Shown: one piece after another, positions 7,942-17,497 of the stretch | Numbering within the stretch: the stretch's first letter is position 1 | How the letters are laid out: the number at the start of each line of letters is the position of its first letter | NCBI GenBank assembly: GCA_017470505.1 | Contig: JAFUYO010000030.1 | Span: 1 to 50,298 of the forward strand | From: Butyrivibrio sp. | Lineage (GTDB): Bacteria > Bacillota > Clostridia > Lachnospirales > Lachnospiraceae | Direction: 5' to 3' | DNA length: 50,298 nt | Made by a program: the position numbers and the translations under genes | The notes under the pieces: generated by a model | Seen by the model: only the letters and a program-made list of their open reading frames with translations | What the model was told of the DNA's origin: nothing | Database searches by the model: none

Positions 7942-7970
7942 TTGACAGTTTCAAAATATATAGTTACACT
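7942..7970 (+). promoter_or_regulatory. Promoter of the RHH/HipA-like module
   Basis: A consensus -35 TTGACA (7942-7947) and a -10 TACACT (7965-7970) are separated by exactly 17 bases, and the first gene starts 43 bases downstream. Confidence 0.6.
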
Positions 7971-7988
7971 ATAATAACAAATATAGTG
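7959..7988. promoter_or_regulatory. Three TATAGT half-sites: likely autorepressor operator
   Basis: TATAGT occurs at 7959-7964, inverted as ACTATA at 7968-7973, and again at 7983-7988 as part of TATAGTG. CACTATA (7967-7973) and TATAGTG (7982-7988) are perfect 7-bp inverted repeats. The array covers the -10 box and transcription start, as expected for autoregulation by an RHH antitoxin. Confidence 0.5.
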
Positions 7989-8012
7989 CATCTATACATA
8001 GAGGTATTTAAT

Positions 8013-8420
8013 ATGGGATCAACTTATACCAAAGCTCAAAAAGAAGCCACTAAACGATACATCAATTCAACCGACCAGATAAGAGTGCGAACCGAAAAAG
8101 GGAATATTGACTTCATCAAAGCCCACGCAAAGTCCATGGGAGAAACCATGGGCGAATTTGTTAACAGAGCAATATCAGAGGCAATATATCGTGATCGTGG
8201 AGAAATACTGATTGAAACAACCCACAGTGATGAGTATAACCTTTCAGGGAAACTTCTTTTATCATCAGATGAGCATTATGAAATAGATTATATTATGAAC
8301 GGAGTTAGGAAGATCAGGAAACTGGATAAGCAAAAAGATGTTCCGAGCGCTTTTATTTCTGACTATGCCTGGATGAAGCTTGAAGATGAGATTGAAAATA
8401 ATTTATTAGGTGGTGAATAA
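8013..8420 (+). CDS. Ribbon-helix-helix protein, probable antitoxin/autorepressor
   Basis: The 135-residue product has an RHH-type DNA-binding region at residues 21-58: a DQIRVRT strand followed by two helices with GETMGEFVNRAI. The rest is an extended domain that could neutralise the partner kinase. I chose ATG 8013, which has GAGGT 8 bases upstream, over the earlier GTG at 7986, which lies inside the operator. The stop is separated by one base from the start of the HipA-like kinase, so the genes form a two-gene operon. By position it takes the place of HipB in a HipBA module, although HipB is normally an HTH protein. The antitoxin role is inference. Confidence 0.7.
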   Translation: MGSTYTKAQKEATKRYINSTDQIRVRTEKGNIDFIKAHAKSMGETMGEFVNRAISEAIYRDRGEILIETTHSDEYNLSGKLLLSSDEHYEIDYIMNGVRKIRKLDKQKDVPSAFISDYAWMKLEDEIENNLLGGE

Positions 8421-8421
8421 T

Positions 8422-9591
8422 ATGCCAATGTTTAGTTTGATGAGAAAGAACGAAGAAATCATGATCCTCCAAATCGGTGCAGACGGGAATATCATCAAAA
8501 CCGGCAAGACCAAAAACACTGCAATCCTTCCACTGCAAAACCGAACCGGTCACAGAGGAGTCATAGAATGGTGGCGCGACCGGGCTATTCCGATAAAGCA
8601 GGGGAAAGTAGAACAGATGCTCAGAGAAAACGGCATTGAGACTACAGGTCTTTTTCTCATGCATAATCTTGGTCTTGGTCTCACCGATTACTATTGGATA
8701 AGACCACTGGGAGCAGACTTATCATGGGAAGATGTTAATTTATTTGATAATAATTTCAAAGAAAACCTCCTGCTTGGCAAAATCCGCTACAATGAAACTG
8801 ATGTCTGTGAATACCAACCCAACTCATCTCTGCAAGGCAATCTGGAAAAGACATGGATAATCGAGAATGGTATACGAAAGCTCGTAAAAGGCAACCACGA
8901 TGTTTATTCCGCCGAGAGTATAAACGAAGTCATTATAAGTGAGGCGATCAAATCCCAGGGAAGAGACGTCGTGCAATACTCTTTACTTCATATCGATGGA
9001 AAAAAATATGATTTTGGCTGCATTTCAACTCTGTTTACTTCGCAGCAAAAAGAACTGGTTTCCGCATATGCTGTTATAACAAGCGAACCAAAAGCCAATA
9101 ACATTTCTCAGTACGAGCATTTCATCAATGTATGCGAAAGAAATGGTTTGGACAGAAACACCGTCAGAAATCATCTTGAATTTGAGATTCTGATAGATTT
9201 TATCTTTAGCAACCGCGACAGGCATTTGACCAACATATCCGTATTGCGCGACGCAGACACTCTAAAATTTATATCGATGGCACCAATTTATGACAATGGC
9301 AAAAGCATGCTTGCAGGCAGGGACATTGTTCCTGTAACAGACAAGTATGTTCTATCTCAGGACGCAGCAGGATTTAAAGAAACAGAACTCGAACTTTTGA
9401 AGTTGGTTCAAGACAGAAAGCTTATAGACGTTCATTTATTGCCAGACACAGATTACATAAAGGAAATGTACTTAAAGGATTCTCAGGTAAGCGAATCCAG
9501 AATAGACTTCATACTGGAAATGTACAAAAGAAAAATAGATATGTACGAAAAATTCGCAAGAGGCGAAGACTTAAGGAATATCAGATTTTAA
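8422..9591 (+). CDS. HipA-like Ser/Thr kinase (putative toxin)
   Basis: The 389-residue protein has two parts. Residues 1-115 resemble the N-terminal HipA subdomain, with GLTDYYWIRP and LSWEDVNLF. Residues 140-389 are a kinase of the HipA/PI3K-like fold: the catalytic loop is N264-R-D-R-H-L-T-N271 and the metal-binding motif is D291-N-G. In HipA these residues bind ATP and magnesium, and HipA kinases phosphorylate targets such as glutamyl-tRNA synthetase to halt growth; the target here is unknown. ATG 8422 follows AGGTGGTGA with a 5-base spacer; a GTG at 8410 lies in the SD itself. Expression is probably controlled by the upstream RHH protein and ends at a strong terminator. Confidence 0.75.
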   Translation: MPMFSLMRKNEEIMILQIGADGNIIKTGKTKNTAILPLQNRTGHRGVIEWWRDRAIPIKQGKVEQMLRENGIETTGLFLMHNLGLGLTDYYWIRPLGADLSWEDVNLFDNNFKENLLLGKIRYNETDVCEYQPNSSLQGNLEKTWIIENGIRKLVKGNHDVYSAESINEVIISEAIKSQGRDVVQYSLLHIDGKKYDFGCISTLFTSQQKELVSAYAVITSEPKANNISQYEHFINVCERNGLDRNTVRNHLEFEILIDFIFSNRDRHLTNISVLRDADTLKFISMAPIYDNGKSMLAGRDIVPVTDKYVLSQDAAGFKETELELLKLVQDRKLIDVHLLPDTDYIKEMYLKDSQVSESRIDFILEMYKRKIDMYEKFARGEDLRNIRF

Positions 9592-9617
9592 CAGCAATTA
9601 TAGTATCTTAAAGATTT

Positions 9618-9652
9618 GGGAGCTGATAGCAAAATGCTATCAGCTCCCTTTT
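9618..9652 (+). terminator. Rho-independent terminator of the HipA-like module
   Basis: A perfect 14-bp stem (9618-9631 with 9635-9648) has a 3-base loop and is followed by TTTT. It lies between convergent genes and may also limit read-through from the minus strand. Confidence 0.85.
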
Positions 9653-9680
9653 ATGAGTGGTGTGAAATTGTATTATCTGA

Positions 9681-12600
9681 TTACTTGTTAACTGTTACTT
9701 TGAGTGAGAACTTGTTGCCGGTTGACTTCTCGGCCTGGTTCTCATAGGTTGTCTCAAAGTTGAGTGTATATGTCTTGTCCTGGGCAATTGCAGAAGGAGT
9801 GGTAAGTTTTAGCGTCATGATACCGTAACCCTCTTTCTCGTTCACCTCAAAGGCTGTGACTGTGAACGCCTTCTTAATCTCAGCAGATGTGCCCGATGCA
9901 AATATTGGTGCCTGAAGCTTAGCATTGATATTCTTGTTATTCTTAAGACTTATCTTGACCTTAACTTCTCTGTTTTCCTGATTAGCTCCTGCATAGATGA
10001 CTGCTTCCTTCTTGTCGGTTGTGATATCAGGAAGAACCTGCTTCGGTGTAACAGTAACCTTGGCTTTGTACTTCACAGCCTTAGTATCAGCTGAAAGAGT
10101 ATAAACAATTACGAGGTTATACTTTTTATTGTTTGTCAGGATCTCATCATCTGCTACCATCAGGTGTGAAACCATGCTGTCCTCATCGTCCTTCTCGATT
10201 GTGAAGTGCTTAGAGCAGTAATCTGAACCATCTTTGTAGTAACCGGTTCCTGAATCATTTGCTTCCCAGACATTTACAGTTGCAATTTCGCTCACTACAT
10301 TTGACACCGTCGCGATAAATTTCACTTCTGAAGTCGTGTCAACAGGGTTAATTGAACCGGTGCTCTTTATCTTGATAACAGGCTCCGCTTTATTGAGCTG
10401 TATCTTGATTGTAGCATCATCAACCTGTGCTGAGTCACTTCCACATGATGCCTGGAGACCGTGTACCTTGTAACTGAAGGTCTTACCGGCGTAGAGAGCC
10501 TTAACCTTGCTGTTGTCCTTGAGCTTGACTGTTGCCGAGTCGCTCTCAAACTCTATCTCCGCGATATCCTCAAACTTAGGTGCCGATCCAACTGCAATCA
10601 TATCAGGTGCTACTTTACTGTCGATTTCTCCCGCAACTCCTGTAGGAAGATTGCCTATGGTAAAGGCTCTCTCAACTTCTTCGGTCCCGGGCATCAGAGT
10701 GCTGAGCTTGAATGTACTGTTGCTGAACTTGAGTGTAGGAGTTGTCTTTTTAACCACAACCTTGAAGGTCTGCACTTTTGTGTTCGCAGTCTCTCCTGTG
10801 TCAAAAGAAACAACCGGGGCAAACTTGAAGCTGTAGGTTCCATCCGGAATATCGGCAGAAGGAAGCCCCATCTCCAGCAGCAGCTCTCCGCTATCAGGAT
10901 CAACCGAAGCATCCATCGTACTTGCAATCGCATCCCCCGCGTCAAACAGCTTACTGCTCCCGGAATAATAAATAGAATCGATATCATCTGTAAGCGCCGC
11001 CTCTTCCTGGTTTGAAGTGAATCTGATAACAGCTTTCTGACCAGGGTATGTCTTATTCAGAGTGGCGGTGCTGGAGTTTGGCTTAATTGTCGGAAGGGAA
11101 TTTGTCACATTGAGGCTGAACTTATAGGTAAGTGCCTTGCTCCATGTAGTCTTCTTAACATAAATAACAGCAGTCCCCTTGAAAGGCGTTCCGTCAACCT
11201 TAAGTGTTATGGTGTCGCTCGACATTGCATCTGCTATATCAAGTTCCTCAAAAAGTCCTTCTGTTGATGCAAGTGTGAGACCAAGTCCTACAGTGTTGTT
11301 ACTTTCGTCCAGATCATCGTCCAGATCATCGAGCGAAAGAACTTCTTTTGTCTTTTTATCAAGGAGCTGTAATTTATACTCCTGATCCTCTCCCCACGTA
11401 CTTGCTGTTGCAGAAGTCTTGCTGAGCACATAGGACGGTGTTGTAACAGCGGTAGGGATTGTGATTGCTTTCTTGATAACCGATGAATATCCCTTGCAGT
11501 AAATATATAAGTAACCCGATGTCACAGGCTTGCCGTTTACCTCAACAAGTTCATCATCAGTTCTCGTAACGATGAAATTCTGATTACTGCCATCAAGCTT
11601 ATCAATATTGAAGTTTGCAGCAAAACTGTCTTCATCTTCACTGTTTGCCTTCTTATAATTTGCTGCGGATACAAGCTCAACACTGTTGACTACAAGATTC
11701 TTGTCCGACTGGGTAATTATAACTGAACCAGTAAGATCCGATCCTGCCGTCTCATTGTAGAAGAGGTTGATCTTGCCGCTGGTCTTGATAGTCGGATTAA
11801 GTGCATTATTTGTCACGGTTATTTTTGAGATTGGTATCTCAAAAGAGCCTGCACCATCACCTTCAAAATCACCCTTCAGGTATAGCTTCGAGCCTTCTGT
11901 AAAGGTTTTGGAAAAAGGCGATCCACTGCAGTTTCTTATATAAAACTCTGAGCCACTCTCATATACCTCAAGCTCATTGCTCTTGGTATAAGTGACCTCA
12001 CCGCTCTTAGCAACTGATCTCGTGCAGAGCTCAAGGCTGTCCGTATTGATGGTATAGTCATAGACCGTAACGATACCGAGAGCTGTTCCAAGAGTTGAAT
12101 TAGAATCTACCGTATATGTGCTGCTTGCAAGTCTTGGTGTCGTATCAACAACCCTGACAATAAAGCTCTTTGTATTGTCATCAGATGCAGCCTTCTCGCC
12201 TTTATTGAGCACTGTCACCGTTATCATCGATTCACCGACAGAGCCTTTTACAACATTTACGATGTTCTTATTGGAAAGACTGCTCTTTGTAACCTTGGCA
12301 ACAGAAGTATCTGCACTCTTCCACGTAGACGTCACATACAGATTATCTCCCGTATCCACATCCGCATCAGCATCGGAAAAGGCTGCTATCTCCACATCAA
12401 AGCTCCTCGCCTGCGATGAAAGAGCAGACTTTACAAACGAAACAACCGGTATCACATCATCGCCATAATCTTCGTATGAAATGATTCCACGTGTAATAGC
12501 TTTGGGGAACTTAAGAGCAATCTTTTCAACGCTCTGTGTCTCAGTAACCCTGATAGGAATTGAAACAGTTTTCTCATTGTCAGTCTTTAATGTTGCCTTG

Positions 12601-14627
12601 ATTGTGGTTTTTCCTGCAGCAAGAGTTGTGATCTTACCTGTGTTTGTCACACTTGCAATAGACGCATTGGATGATGAATAATTCCATAGCCATTTGTTGG
12701 TAGTGCCGTTTTTGTCTGCGACATTCATCTGTGCAACACGACCGTTTGAGTCAAACAGATAGGTCTTTCCGTCTGTGTCCATGCCGACTGAATACCCTTC
12801 CAGTCCTGTAATTGATCCTTTGAGAGACCCTGATGTTGCATCTTCTTTTTTGGCTGCGGTGACCGTAAATGTCACGTTTCTCTCAGGCATTTCAAATGAG
12901 AATACCTGCTGGCTTTCTGTGGCCTCAACCAATGTAAAGATAAGCCCCGTTCCGGAAATAGACTTGAGAACATACCCTTCCGCAGGCTTCACAGTGACTT
13001 TGATCTCTGTTCCTTTATGCGCACTATCAGTTGAGAGCTTAACTGACAGCTGATCCTTGTTTTTATTGGTGCAGCTGATCGTGTACTTGCTTCCGAGGGA
13101 CTCGTACTTGTATCCCCTCTTCTCGGCATAATCCTGAACATTGCCGTCATATCCCTTCATTGTGATATTCTTGTTTTCGGGGAAGGCATCCGTAGCAATA
13201 GTCACTTCATCGGTATCCCTGTAGTTTATGATTATCTCTGTCAGGGCACTGCACCCGCCAAATGCCTTTGAAGCAAAGTCGTATACATTATAAAACTCAA
13301 GTCCGGTGATCGATGAACAGTTCTCGAAGGCGTTTTCCTTTATAACACTGATATCGCCGTAGCTTGTTCCAAAGACAATGTCTTTGAGCTTGCTGCATCC
13401 CGAAAATGCCTTTCTGGGAATGACGTACAGATCGTCAGGAAGCACAAGAGAAGTCATTTTGTTGTTGTTCTGGAAACATGAGTCTCCAAGTGTAAGTGTT
13501 GCGCATCCGCTCAGATCTACCACGCCCTCAATAGAGCATCCGAGGAACGAATTTGCTCCAATCGAAGTAAGAGACTTGGGGAATGACATCTGGGTAAGGT
13601 TTGTACATCCTGAAAAAGCGCTATCCCCAATTGTAACCAGATTTGTCATGGTAGCAGCAGTCAGTGAAGTACAGTTTCCAAAAGCCGACCTGCCGACCTC
13701 TGTCACATTTCTGGCTATAATATTTGTAATCGCCGAATCTCTGAAAGCGTTCTCACCGATCTTGGTAACCTTGCCCTTAAATGTAACTGTTGTCAGGCTG
13801 TCGCAGCTCTCGAATGTGCCGGCTGCAATCTCGGTCACCCCCGCAGGTATCTCAATCTTCTTGATATCACTGTCATAAAAAGCTTCTGCTTCAATAGTCT
13901 GAAGTTGGCTGCCCGCTGATGATTTAGTGACAAATTCGATATTCTTCACAGCCGAGTTGTTGTTAAAAATACCCTTAGGTATTACCTTGGCCTCTTCCGG
14001 AATGTACACGGTTGAGCTAAGGCTGGAACCGCTCTTGAGATGAAGGACTCCGTCCGCGTCAACTTCAAAGCACTCGCTCCCATCGTCCGATGACGCTTCA
14101 AGTACCAGCGGCTCTTCCGCAGAAACCGCCTCACCCTCAAGCGATAACACAGCAGCTGCTGCATCAGAGCCTGACGCGCCTTCTGCCGCTGCGTCTGTGC
14201 CATCTGCAGTTGCTACCTCGCCTGATGCGTCCTCTGCAGCTCCGTCAGTACCATCTGACGCTGCTCCATCTGCCTCGCCCTCAGAAGAAGTATCTCCTGC
14301 CGCGGCATCATCTGTGGACTTACCCTCTTCCGAGGTATCGCCTGCAGCTCCATCATCTGGCTTTGTCTCGTCCTCAGACTTTCCTTCTGCCTGCGAAGCA
14401 GCACCTGATGCGTCATCGCTGCTCTCACCGAACTTTGCAGTCTGATCTGCAGCATCATCATCGCCGTCTGCGCCCTCAACTGCTGCTCCTACAGCATCAT
14501 CACCGGCCACGAGCTCTGAAACCATCCCCGTCTCCTGTGCAGCTTCTGTGGCATAAGCAGTTGTATGATACCCGACAGGGCTCACGATAAGTGAAGCACA
14601 CAAAATACTAGCCAATAATCTCTTCAT
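9681..14627 (-). CDS. Giant secreted BspA-type LRR and Ig-like surface protein
   Basis: The 1648-residue protein begins with a signal peptide (MKRLLASILCASLIVSPVG, cut near AYA-TEA). Residues 32-175 are a low-complexity Asp/Ala/Glu/Gly/Ser region. Residues 200-510 are BspA-type (LRR_5) leucine-rich repeats with the usual IG..AF..C..L pattern. Next comes a beta domain of the YVLKSI...FEMPERNVTFTV type and at least two bacterial Ig-like (Big_2) domains (near 640-700 and 770-820), then several divergent Ig/cadherin-like domains to the C-terminus. No LPXTG motif, SLH domain or membrane anchor is seen, so it is either released or held non-covalently. BspA-type proteins bind host or plant surface proteins. 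An inverted repeat covers its ribosome binding site. Confidence 0.85.
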   Translation of the reverse strand: MKRLLASILCASLIVSPVGYHTTAYATEAAQETGMVSELVAGDDAVGAAVEGADGDDDAADQTAKFGESSDDASGAASQAEGKSEDETKPDDGAAGDTSEEGKSTDDAAAGDTSSEGEADGAASDGTDGAAEDASGEVATADGTDAAAEGASGSDAAAAVLSLEGEAVSAEEPLVLEASSDDGSECFEVDADGVLHLKSGSSLSSTVYIPEEAKVIPKGIFNNNSAVKNIEFVTKSSAGSQLQTIEAEAFYDSDIKKIEIPAGVTEIAAGTFESCDSLTTVTFKGKVTKIGENAFRDSAITNIIARNVTEVGRSAFGNCTSLTAATMTNLVTIGDSAFSGCTNLTQMSFPKSLTSIGANSFLGCSIEGVVDLSGCATLTLGDSCFQNNNKMTSLVLPDDLYVIPRKAFSGCSKLKDIVFGTSYGDISVIKENAFENCSSITGLEFYNVYDFASKAFGGCSALTEIIINYRDTDEVTIATDAFPENKNITMKGYDGNVQDYAEKRGYKYESLGSKYTISCTNKNKDQLSVKLSTDSAHKGTEIKVTVKPAEGYVLKSISGTGLIFTLVEATESQQVFSFEMPERNVTFTVTAAKKEDATSGSLKGSITGLEGYSVGMDTDGKTYLFDSNGRVAQMNVADKNGTTNKWLWNYSSSNASIASVTNTGKITTLAAGKTTIKATLKTDNEKTVSIPIRVTETQSVEKIALKFPKAITRGIISYEDYGDDVIPVVSFVKSALSSQARSFDVEIAAFSDADADVDTGDNLYVTSTWKSADTSVAKVTKSSLSNKNIVNVVKGSVGESMITVTVLNKGEKAASDDNTKSFIVRVVDTTPRLASSTYTVDSNSTLGTALGIVTVYDYTINTDSLELCTRSVAKSGEVTYTKSNELEVYESGSEFYIRNCSGSPFSKTFTEGSKLYLKGDFEGDGAGSFEIPISKITVTNNALNPTIKTSGKINLFYNETAGSDLTGSVIITQSDKNLVVNSVELVSAANYKKANSEDEDSFAANFNIDKLDGSNQNFIVTRTDDELVEVNGKPVTSGYLYIYCKGYSSVIKKAITIPTAVTTPSYVLSKTSATASTWGEDQEYKLQLLDKKTKEVLSLDDLDDDLDESNNTVGLGLTLASTEGLFEELDIADAMSSDTITLKVDGTPFKGTAVIYVKKTTWSKALTYKFSLNVTNSLPTIKPNSSTATLNKTYPGQKAVIRFTSNQEEAALTDDIDSIYYSGSSKLFDAGDAIASTMDASVDPDSGELLLEMGLPSADIPDGTYSFKFAPVVSFDTGETANTKVQTFKVVVKKTTPTLKFSNSTFKLSTLMPGTEEVERAFTIGNLPTGVAGEIDSKVAPDMIAVGSAPKFEDIAEIEFESDSATVKLKDNSKVKALYAGKTFSYKVHGLQASCGSDSAQVDDATIKIQLNKAEPVIKIKSTGSINPVDTTSEVKFIATVSNVVSEIATVNVWEANDSGTGYYKDGSDYCSKHFTIEKDDEDSMVSHLMVADDEILTNNKKYNLVIVYTLSADTKAVKYKAKVTVTPKQVLPDITTDKKEAVIYAGANQENREVKVKISLKNNKNINAKLQAPIFASGTSAEIKKAFTVTAFEVNEKEGYGIMTLKLTTPSAIAQDKTYTLNFETTYENQAEKSTGNKFSLKVTVNK

Positions 14628-14633
14628 ACAAAA

Positions 14634-14723
14634 TCACTCCCTCATTCTCATATACTACCACTAAATGTATTAACTATTTAAACTATTCTACATCATCTAG
14701 TGGTTTTATGGAAGAGGGAGTGA
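14634..14723 (-). promoter_or_regulatory. Inverted repeat that can hide the BspA-like gene's ribosome binding site
   Basis: In the mRNA sense (minus strand) GAGGGAGTGA, which contains the SD of the 14627 start, is perfectly complementary over 10 bp (14634-14643) to TCACTCCCTC at 14714-14723. A second nested pair, CCACTA at 14658-14663 and TAGTGG at 14698-14703, lies inside. If transcription starts upstream of 14725 the leader can fold and block translation. No clear promoter was found to fix the start. Confidence 0.45.
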
Positions 14724-14767
14724 TATTATTAATTTTATTTTAATAAGTCTGTTCGGGCCAGAAAGAG

Positions 14768-15385
14768 CTATTTTTCTGCACTGTCACTCTCTATGACCGT
14801 GGCTTCGACATCCACTGCCTGCGAGTCACGAATTGCCTGCTCAACTTTATGCACGTATTTTGTGACGCGGCTGAGTGTCCAGAGGTTTGATACCCCGTCA
14901 TACACGAGGAAAATGCCTATAAGGGTCACCGCAAACTCTTTTACTCCGGTAGGGTTAAACAGAAGCACCGCGCCGAGTGCAAGTGTGATAAACGAGAGGA
15001 CAAGAGCCACCCACCAAAAACTGTAGCCGTGCCTGAAAAGAGATATCGTCTGGACCACGTTCCTGATGCCGCTCGCGAGGATGAACACGCCAAAGAGCTT
15101 TGGAATGAAGTCTGTAAAGGTTCCCGGATTTACGAAGATCCAGGCGCCTATGGCTGCTATCAGAATCCCGACTACAAGGTAAAATGAGTCTGCAAGTTCC
15201 CTGTCAGTCTTCATAAAATAAGCGACAACAAAGATCGCGCCGACCAGGATGAGCAGAACTGCCAGCGCTCTCGCCATAAAGACAAGGCTGGCCCTGGTCC
15301 ATATGATAAGGACAAGGCCTATCACGATGACGATTGCCGCCTGTATGATGTAATCAAGTCTCATTTTCTTAAGTGCTTCTCTCAT
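14768..15385 (-). CDS. HdeD family (DUF308) membrane protein
   Basis: The 205-residue protein has six hydrophobic segments, arranged in pairs (for example near residues 13-31, 36-54, 67-85, 91-109, 123-142, 150-168), and a short charged cytoplasmic tail. This fits the HdeD/DUF308 family, first linked to acid resistance in E. coli; in Gram-positive bacteria its role is uncertain. The start is supported by GGGAGGTT 7 bases upstream. It sits between the BspA-like gene and engB as a probably separate transcription unit. Confidence 0.8.
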   Translation of the reverse strand: MREALKKMRLDYIIQAAIVIVIGLVLIIWTRASLVFMARALAVLLILVGAIFVVAYFMKTDRELADSFYLVVGILIAAIGAWIFVNPGTFTDFIPKLFGVFILASGIRNVVQTISLFRHGYSFWWVALVLSFITLALGAVLLFNPTGVKEFAVTLIGIFLVYDGVSNLWTLSRVTKYVHKVEQAIRDSQAVDVEATVIESDSAEK

Positions 15386-15452
15386 ATTACCAACCTCCCG
15401 ATTTTAATCTTGATTGTACCGCTTGCGATAATTCTGCATGGGAATGCCCCAT

Positions 15453-16055
15453 TTAGGGGATGGCTTCATCCTCTGCAAGGATCTCATCCATCAGCTCATA
15501 TATCTCATCCCGCCCGGTCTTTTTGAGTGCCGAGTACGGGTAGATTCTAACCTCTTCGGGAAGCCCCAGTCCTGCCCTTAAGATACCAAGGTGCTTCTCC
15601 ATCTGGGAGTTTTTGATCTTGTCGGCTTTGGTCGCGATTATGACCGGCTGAAAGCCCTGGTGCACGATCCACTTGTACATCTGAACGTCGTTTGCCGAAG
15701 GGTCATGCCTTATATCTATCAGCAGAAAGACTCTTTTCAGCATCCGCGATGTGTGGAGATAGTTCTCTATCATCCTGCCCCACTGCTCTTTTGTTTTCTC
15801 CGATACGCGGGCAAAGCCGTACCCCGGAAGGTCCACCAGATAAAACTCGTCATTAATATTGTAGTAATTGATGGTCTGTGTCTTGCCCGGCTCCTGAGAC
15901 GTCCTCGCGTAGTTCTTGCGGTTCATGAGCCCGTTTATGAGAGAACTCTTGCCGACGTTGGACTTACCCGCAAAGGCAAACTCAGGGAGCTGATTGTCCG
16001 GAAGCTTGCTGGTTATTCCGCACACCGTCTCGAGATTCACATTCTTTATGACCAT
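15453..16055 (-). CDS. engB: Ribosome biogenesis GTPase EngB (YsxC/YihA)
   Basis: The 200-residue protein has all G motifs of the EngB family: G1 GKSNVGKSS (residues 30-38), the switch-I T in GKTQTINYY, G3 DLPGYG, G4 TKAD and G5 SALKK. EngB is an essential GTPase in late assembly of the 50S ribosomal subunit. The start has AAGGAGC five to six bases upstream. It lies downstream of clpX, the usual Firmicutes neighbourhood, but the lon gene often found between them is not here; a terminator-like hairpin separates the two. Confidence 0.95.
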   Translation of the reverse strand: MVIKNVNLETVCGITSKLPDNQLPEFAFAGKSNVGKSSLINGLMNRKNYARTSQEPGKTQTINYYNINDEFYLVDLPGYGFARVSEKTKEQWGRMIENYLHTSRMLKRVFLLIDIRHDPSANDVQMYKWIVHQGFQPVIIATKADKIKNSQMEKHLGILRAGLGLPEEVRIYPYSALKKTGRDEIYELMDEILAEDEAIP

Positions 16056-16087
16056 AAAAGCTCCTTCTGATCCTTTCCTGTCAAGCC

Positions 16088-16151
16088 AAAAATCCGGTCT
16101 GCAGTCAGCGAAGCAAAATCTTATTTTGCCGGCATCGACCGCCTGACCGGA
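16088..16151 (-). terminator. Hairpin after clpX, possible terminator or attenuator
   Basis: On the minus strand TCCGGTC and GACCGGA (16145-16151 and 16093-16099) pair around a 45-base loop that can fold further, and are followed by TTTTT. A second pair, ATGATACC with GGTATCAT, lies just upstream at about 16168-16211. Read-through to engB remains possible because the loop is long. Confidence 0.5.
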
Positions 16152-16219
16152 CTTTCATCCAAGTATAAATGATACCGGTGCGAAGCACGGAACAATCCGC
16201 AGGTATCATTTTTCACTAT

Positions 16220-17488
16220 TTACCTTGCAGGCTTCAATTTCTTCTGCTCCTTGCCGCGCACGATAAGCGGCTGGCTTGCGCCGTCGACAGACGCCTCAGT
16301 GATAACACATTCACTGATCGACTCATCAGACGGGATCTGGTACATGACATCCATCATGGACTTCTCCATGATTGAGCGAAGTCCCCTTGCTCCTGTCTCT
16401 CTCTCATAAGCCATGGATGCGATCTTCTGTACAGCCTCATCCTCAAAGGTGAGCTTTACATCGTCGAAGTCAAAGAGCTTCTGATACTGCTTGACAAGCG
16501 CGTTCTTGGGCTCTGTGAGGATCCTCACAAGCGCCTCCTTCGAGAGTCCCTCAAGCGTAACCGTGATGGGCACACGTCCCACAAACTCGGGGATAAGCCC
16601 GAACTTGACGAGATCCTGCGGAGTCACCTCCTTCAGCACCTCTCCGATCTCCCTCTCGGACTTGTCAGCTATCTCAGCGTTAAAACCGATTGAGTTGCGG
16701 TCAAGTCTCGCCTCAACTATCTTGTCCAGACCGTCAAAAGCGCCTCCGCATATAAAGAGGATATTGCTGGTATCTATCTGGATGAGTTCCTGATGAGGGT
16801 GCTTCCTTCCTCCCTGGGGAGGAACACTCGCAACGGTTCCTTCAACGATCTTGAGCAGAGCCTGCTGAACGCCTTCGCCCGAAACATCGCGGGTGATCGA
16901 TACATTCTCGCTCTTTTTGGTGATCTTGTCTATCTCATCGATATATACGATGCCGTACTGGGCCCTGTCTATGTCATAGTCCGCATTCTGAATGAGCTTC
17001 AAAAGAATGTTCTCAACATCCTCGCCCACATAGCCGGCCTCTGTGAGAGTGGTTGCATCCGCAATCGCAAAAGGCACGTTGATGATCTTGGCAAGGGTCT
17101 GTGCAAGATAGGTCTTGCCGGAACCTGTGGGTCCTATCATGATGATGTTGCTCTTCTGAAGCTCAACATCATTCTTGTCATCACTTTTGGGAGCGAGCAC
17201 TCTCTTGTAGTGATTGTACACAGAGACAGCCAGTACCTTCTTGGCTTCCTCCTGGCCGATAACATACTCATCCAGGAAGTTCCTGATCTCAACAGGCTTT
17301 AAGAGATTGATCTCCTGACCCTCTCTCTCTTCGGGTTCATCCTCGAACTCCTCCTCGATGATGTCGGCACATATATCTACGCACTCATCACAGATGTAAA
17401 CCCCTGCGGGGCCCGCTATTAGTTTTTTTACCTGATCCTGTGTCTTGTTACAAAAAGAGCACCTGATCTCTCCGGAATTCTTTGCCAT
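16220..17488 (-). CDS. clpX: ATP-dependent Clp protease ATPase subunit ClpX
   Basis: The 422-residue protein has the N-terminal C4 zinc finger (CSFCNKTQ... CDECVDIC), Walker A GPTGSGKT, the pore loop GYVGED, Walker [10 protein letters not shown], the RKH loop GRKHPHQ and the C-terminal small domain with RGLRSIME. ClpX is an AAA+ unfoldase that feeds tagged or damaged proteins into the ClpP chamber. The length is normal for the family. The start has AAGGAGA close upstream and follows the clpP stop by 9 bases, so the two are co-transcribed. Confidence 0.97.
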   Translation of the reverse strand: MAKNSGEIRCSFCNKTQDQVKKLIAGPAGVYICDECVDICADIIEEEFEDEPEEREGQEINLLKPVEIRNFLDEYVIGQEEAKKVLAVSVYNHYKRVLAPKSDDKNDVELQKSNIIMIGPTGSGKTYLAQTLAKIINVPFAIADATTLTEAGYVGEDVENILLKLIQNADYDIDRAQYGIVYIDEIDKITKKSENVSITRDVSGEGVQQALLKIVEGTVASVPPQGGRKHPHQELIQIDTSNILFICGGAFDGLDKIVEARLDRNSIGFNAEIADKSEREIGEVLKEVTPQDLVKFGLIPEFVGRVPITVTLEGLSKEALVRILTEPKNALVKQYQKLFDFDDVKLTFEDEAVQKIASMAYERETGARGLRSIMEKSMMDVMYQIPSDESISECVITEASVDGASQPLIVRGKEQKKLKPAR

Positions 17489-17497
17489 CTTGTCTCC

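Noticed and set aside
14090-14590. Long plus-strand frames opposite the acidic repeat region of the BspA-like gene
   Set aside because: They are antisense of a low-complexity Asp/Ala/Glu region (Leu/His/Pro-rich product), a compositional shadow.
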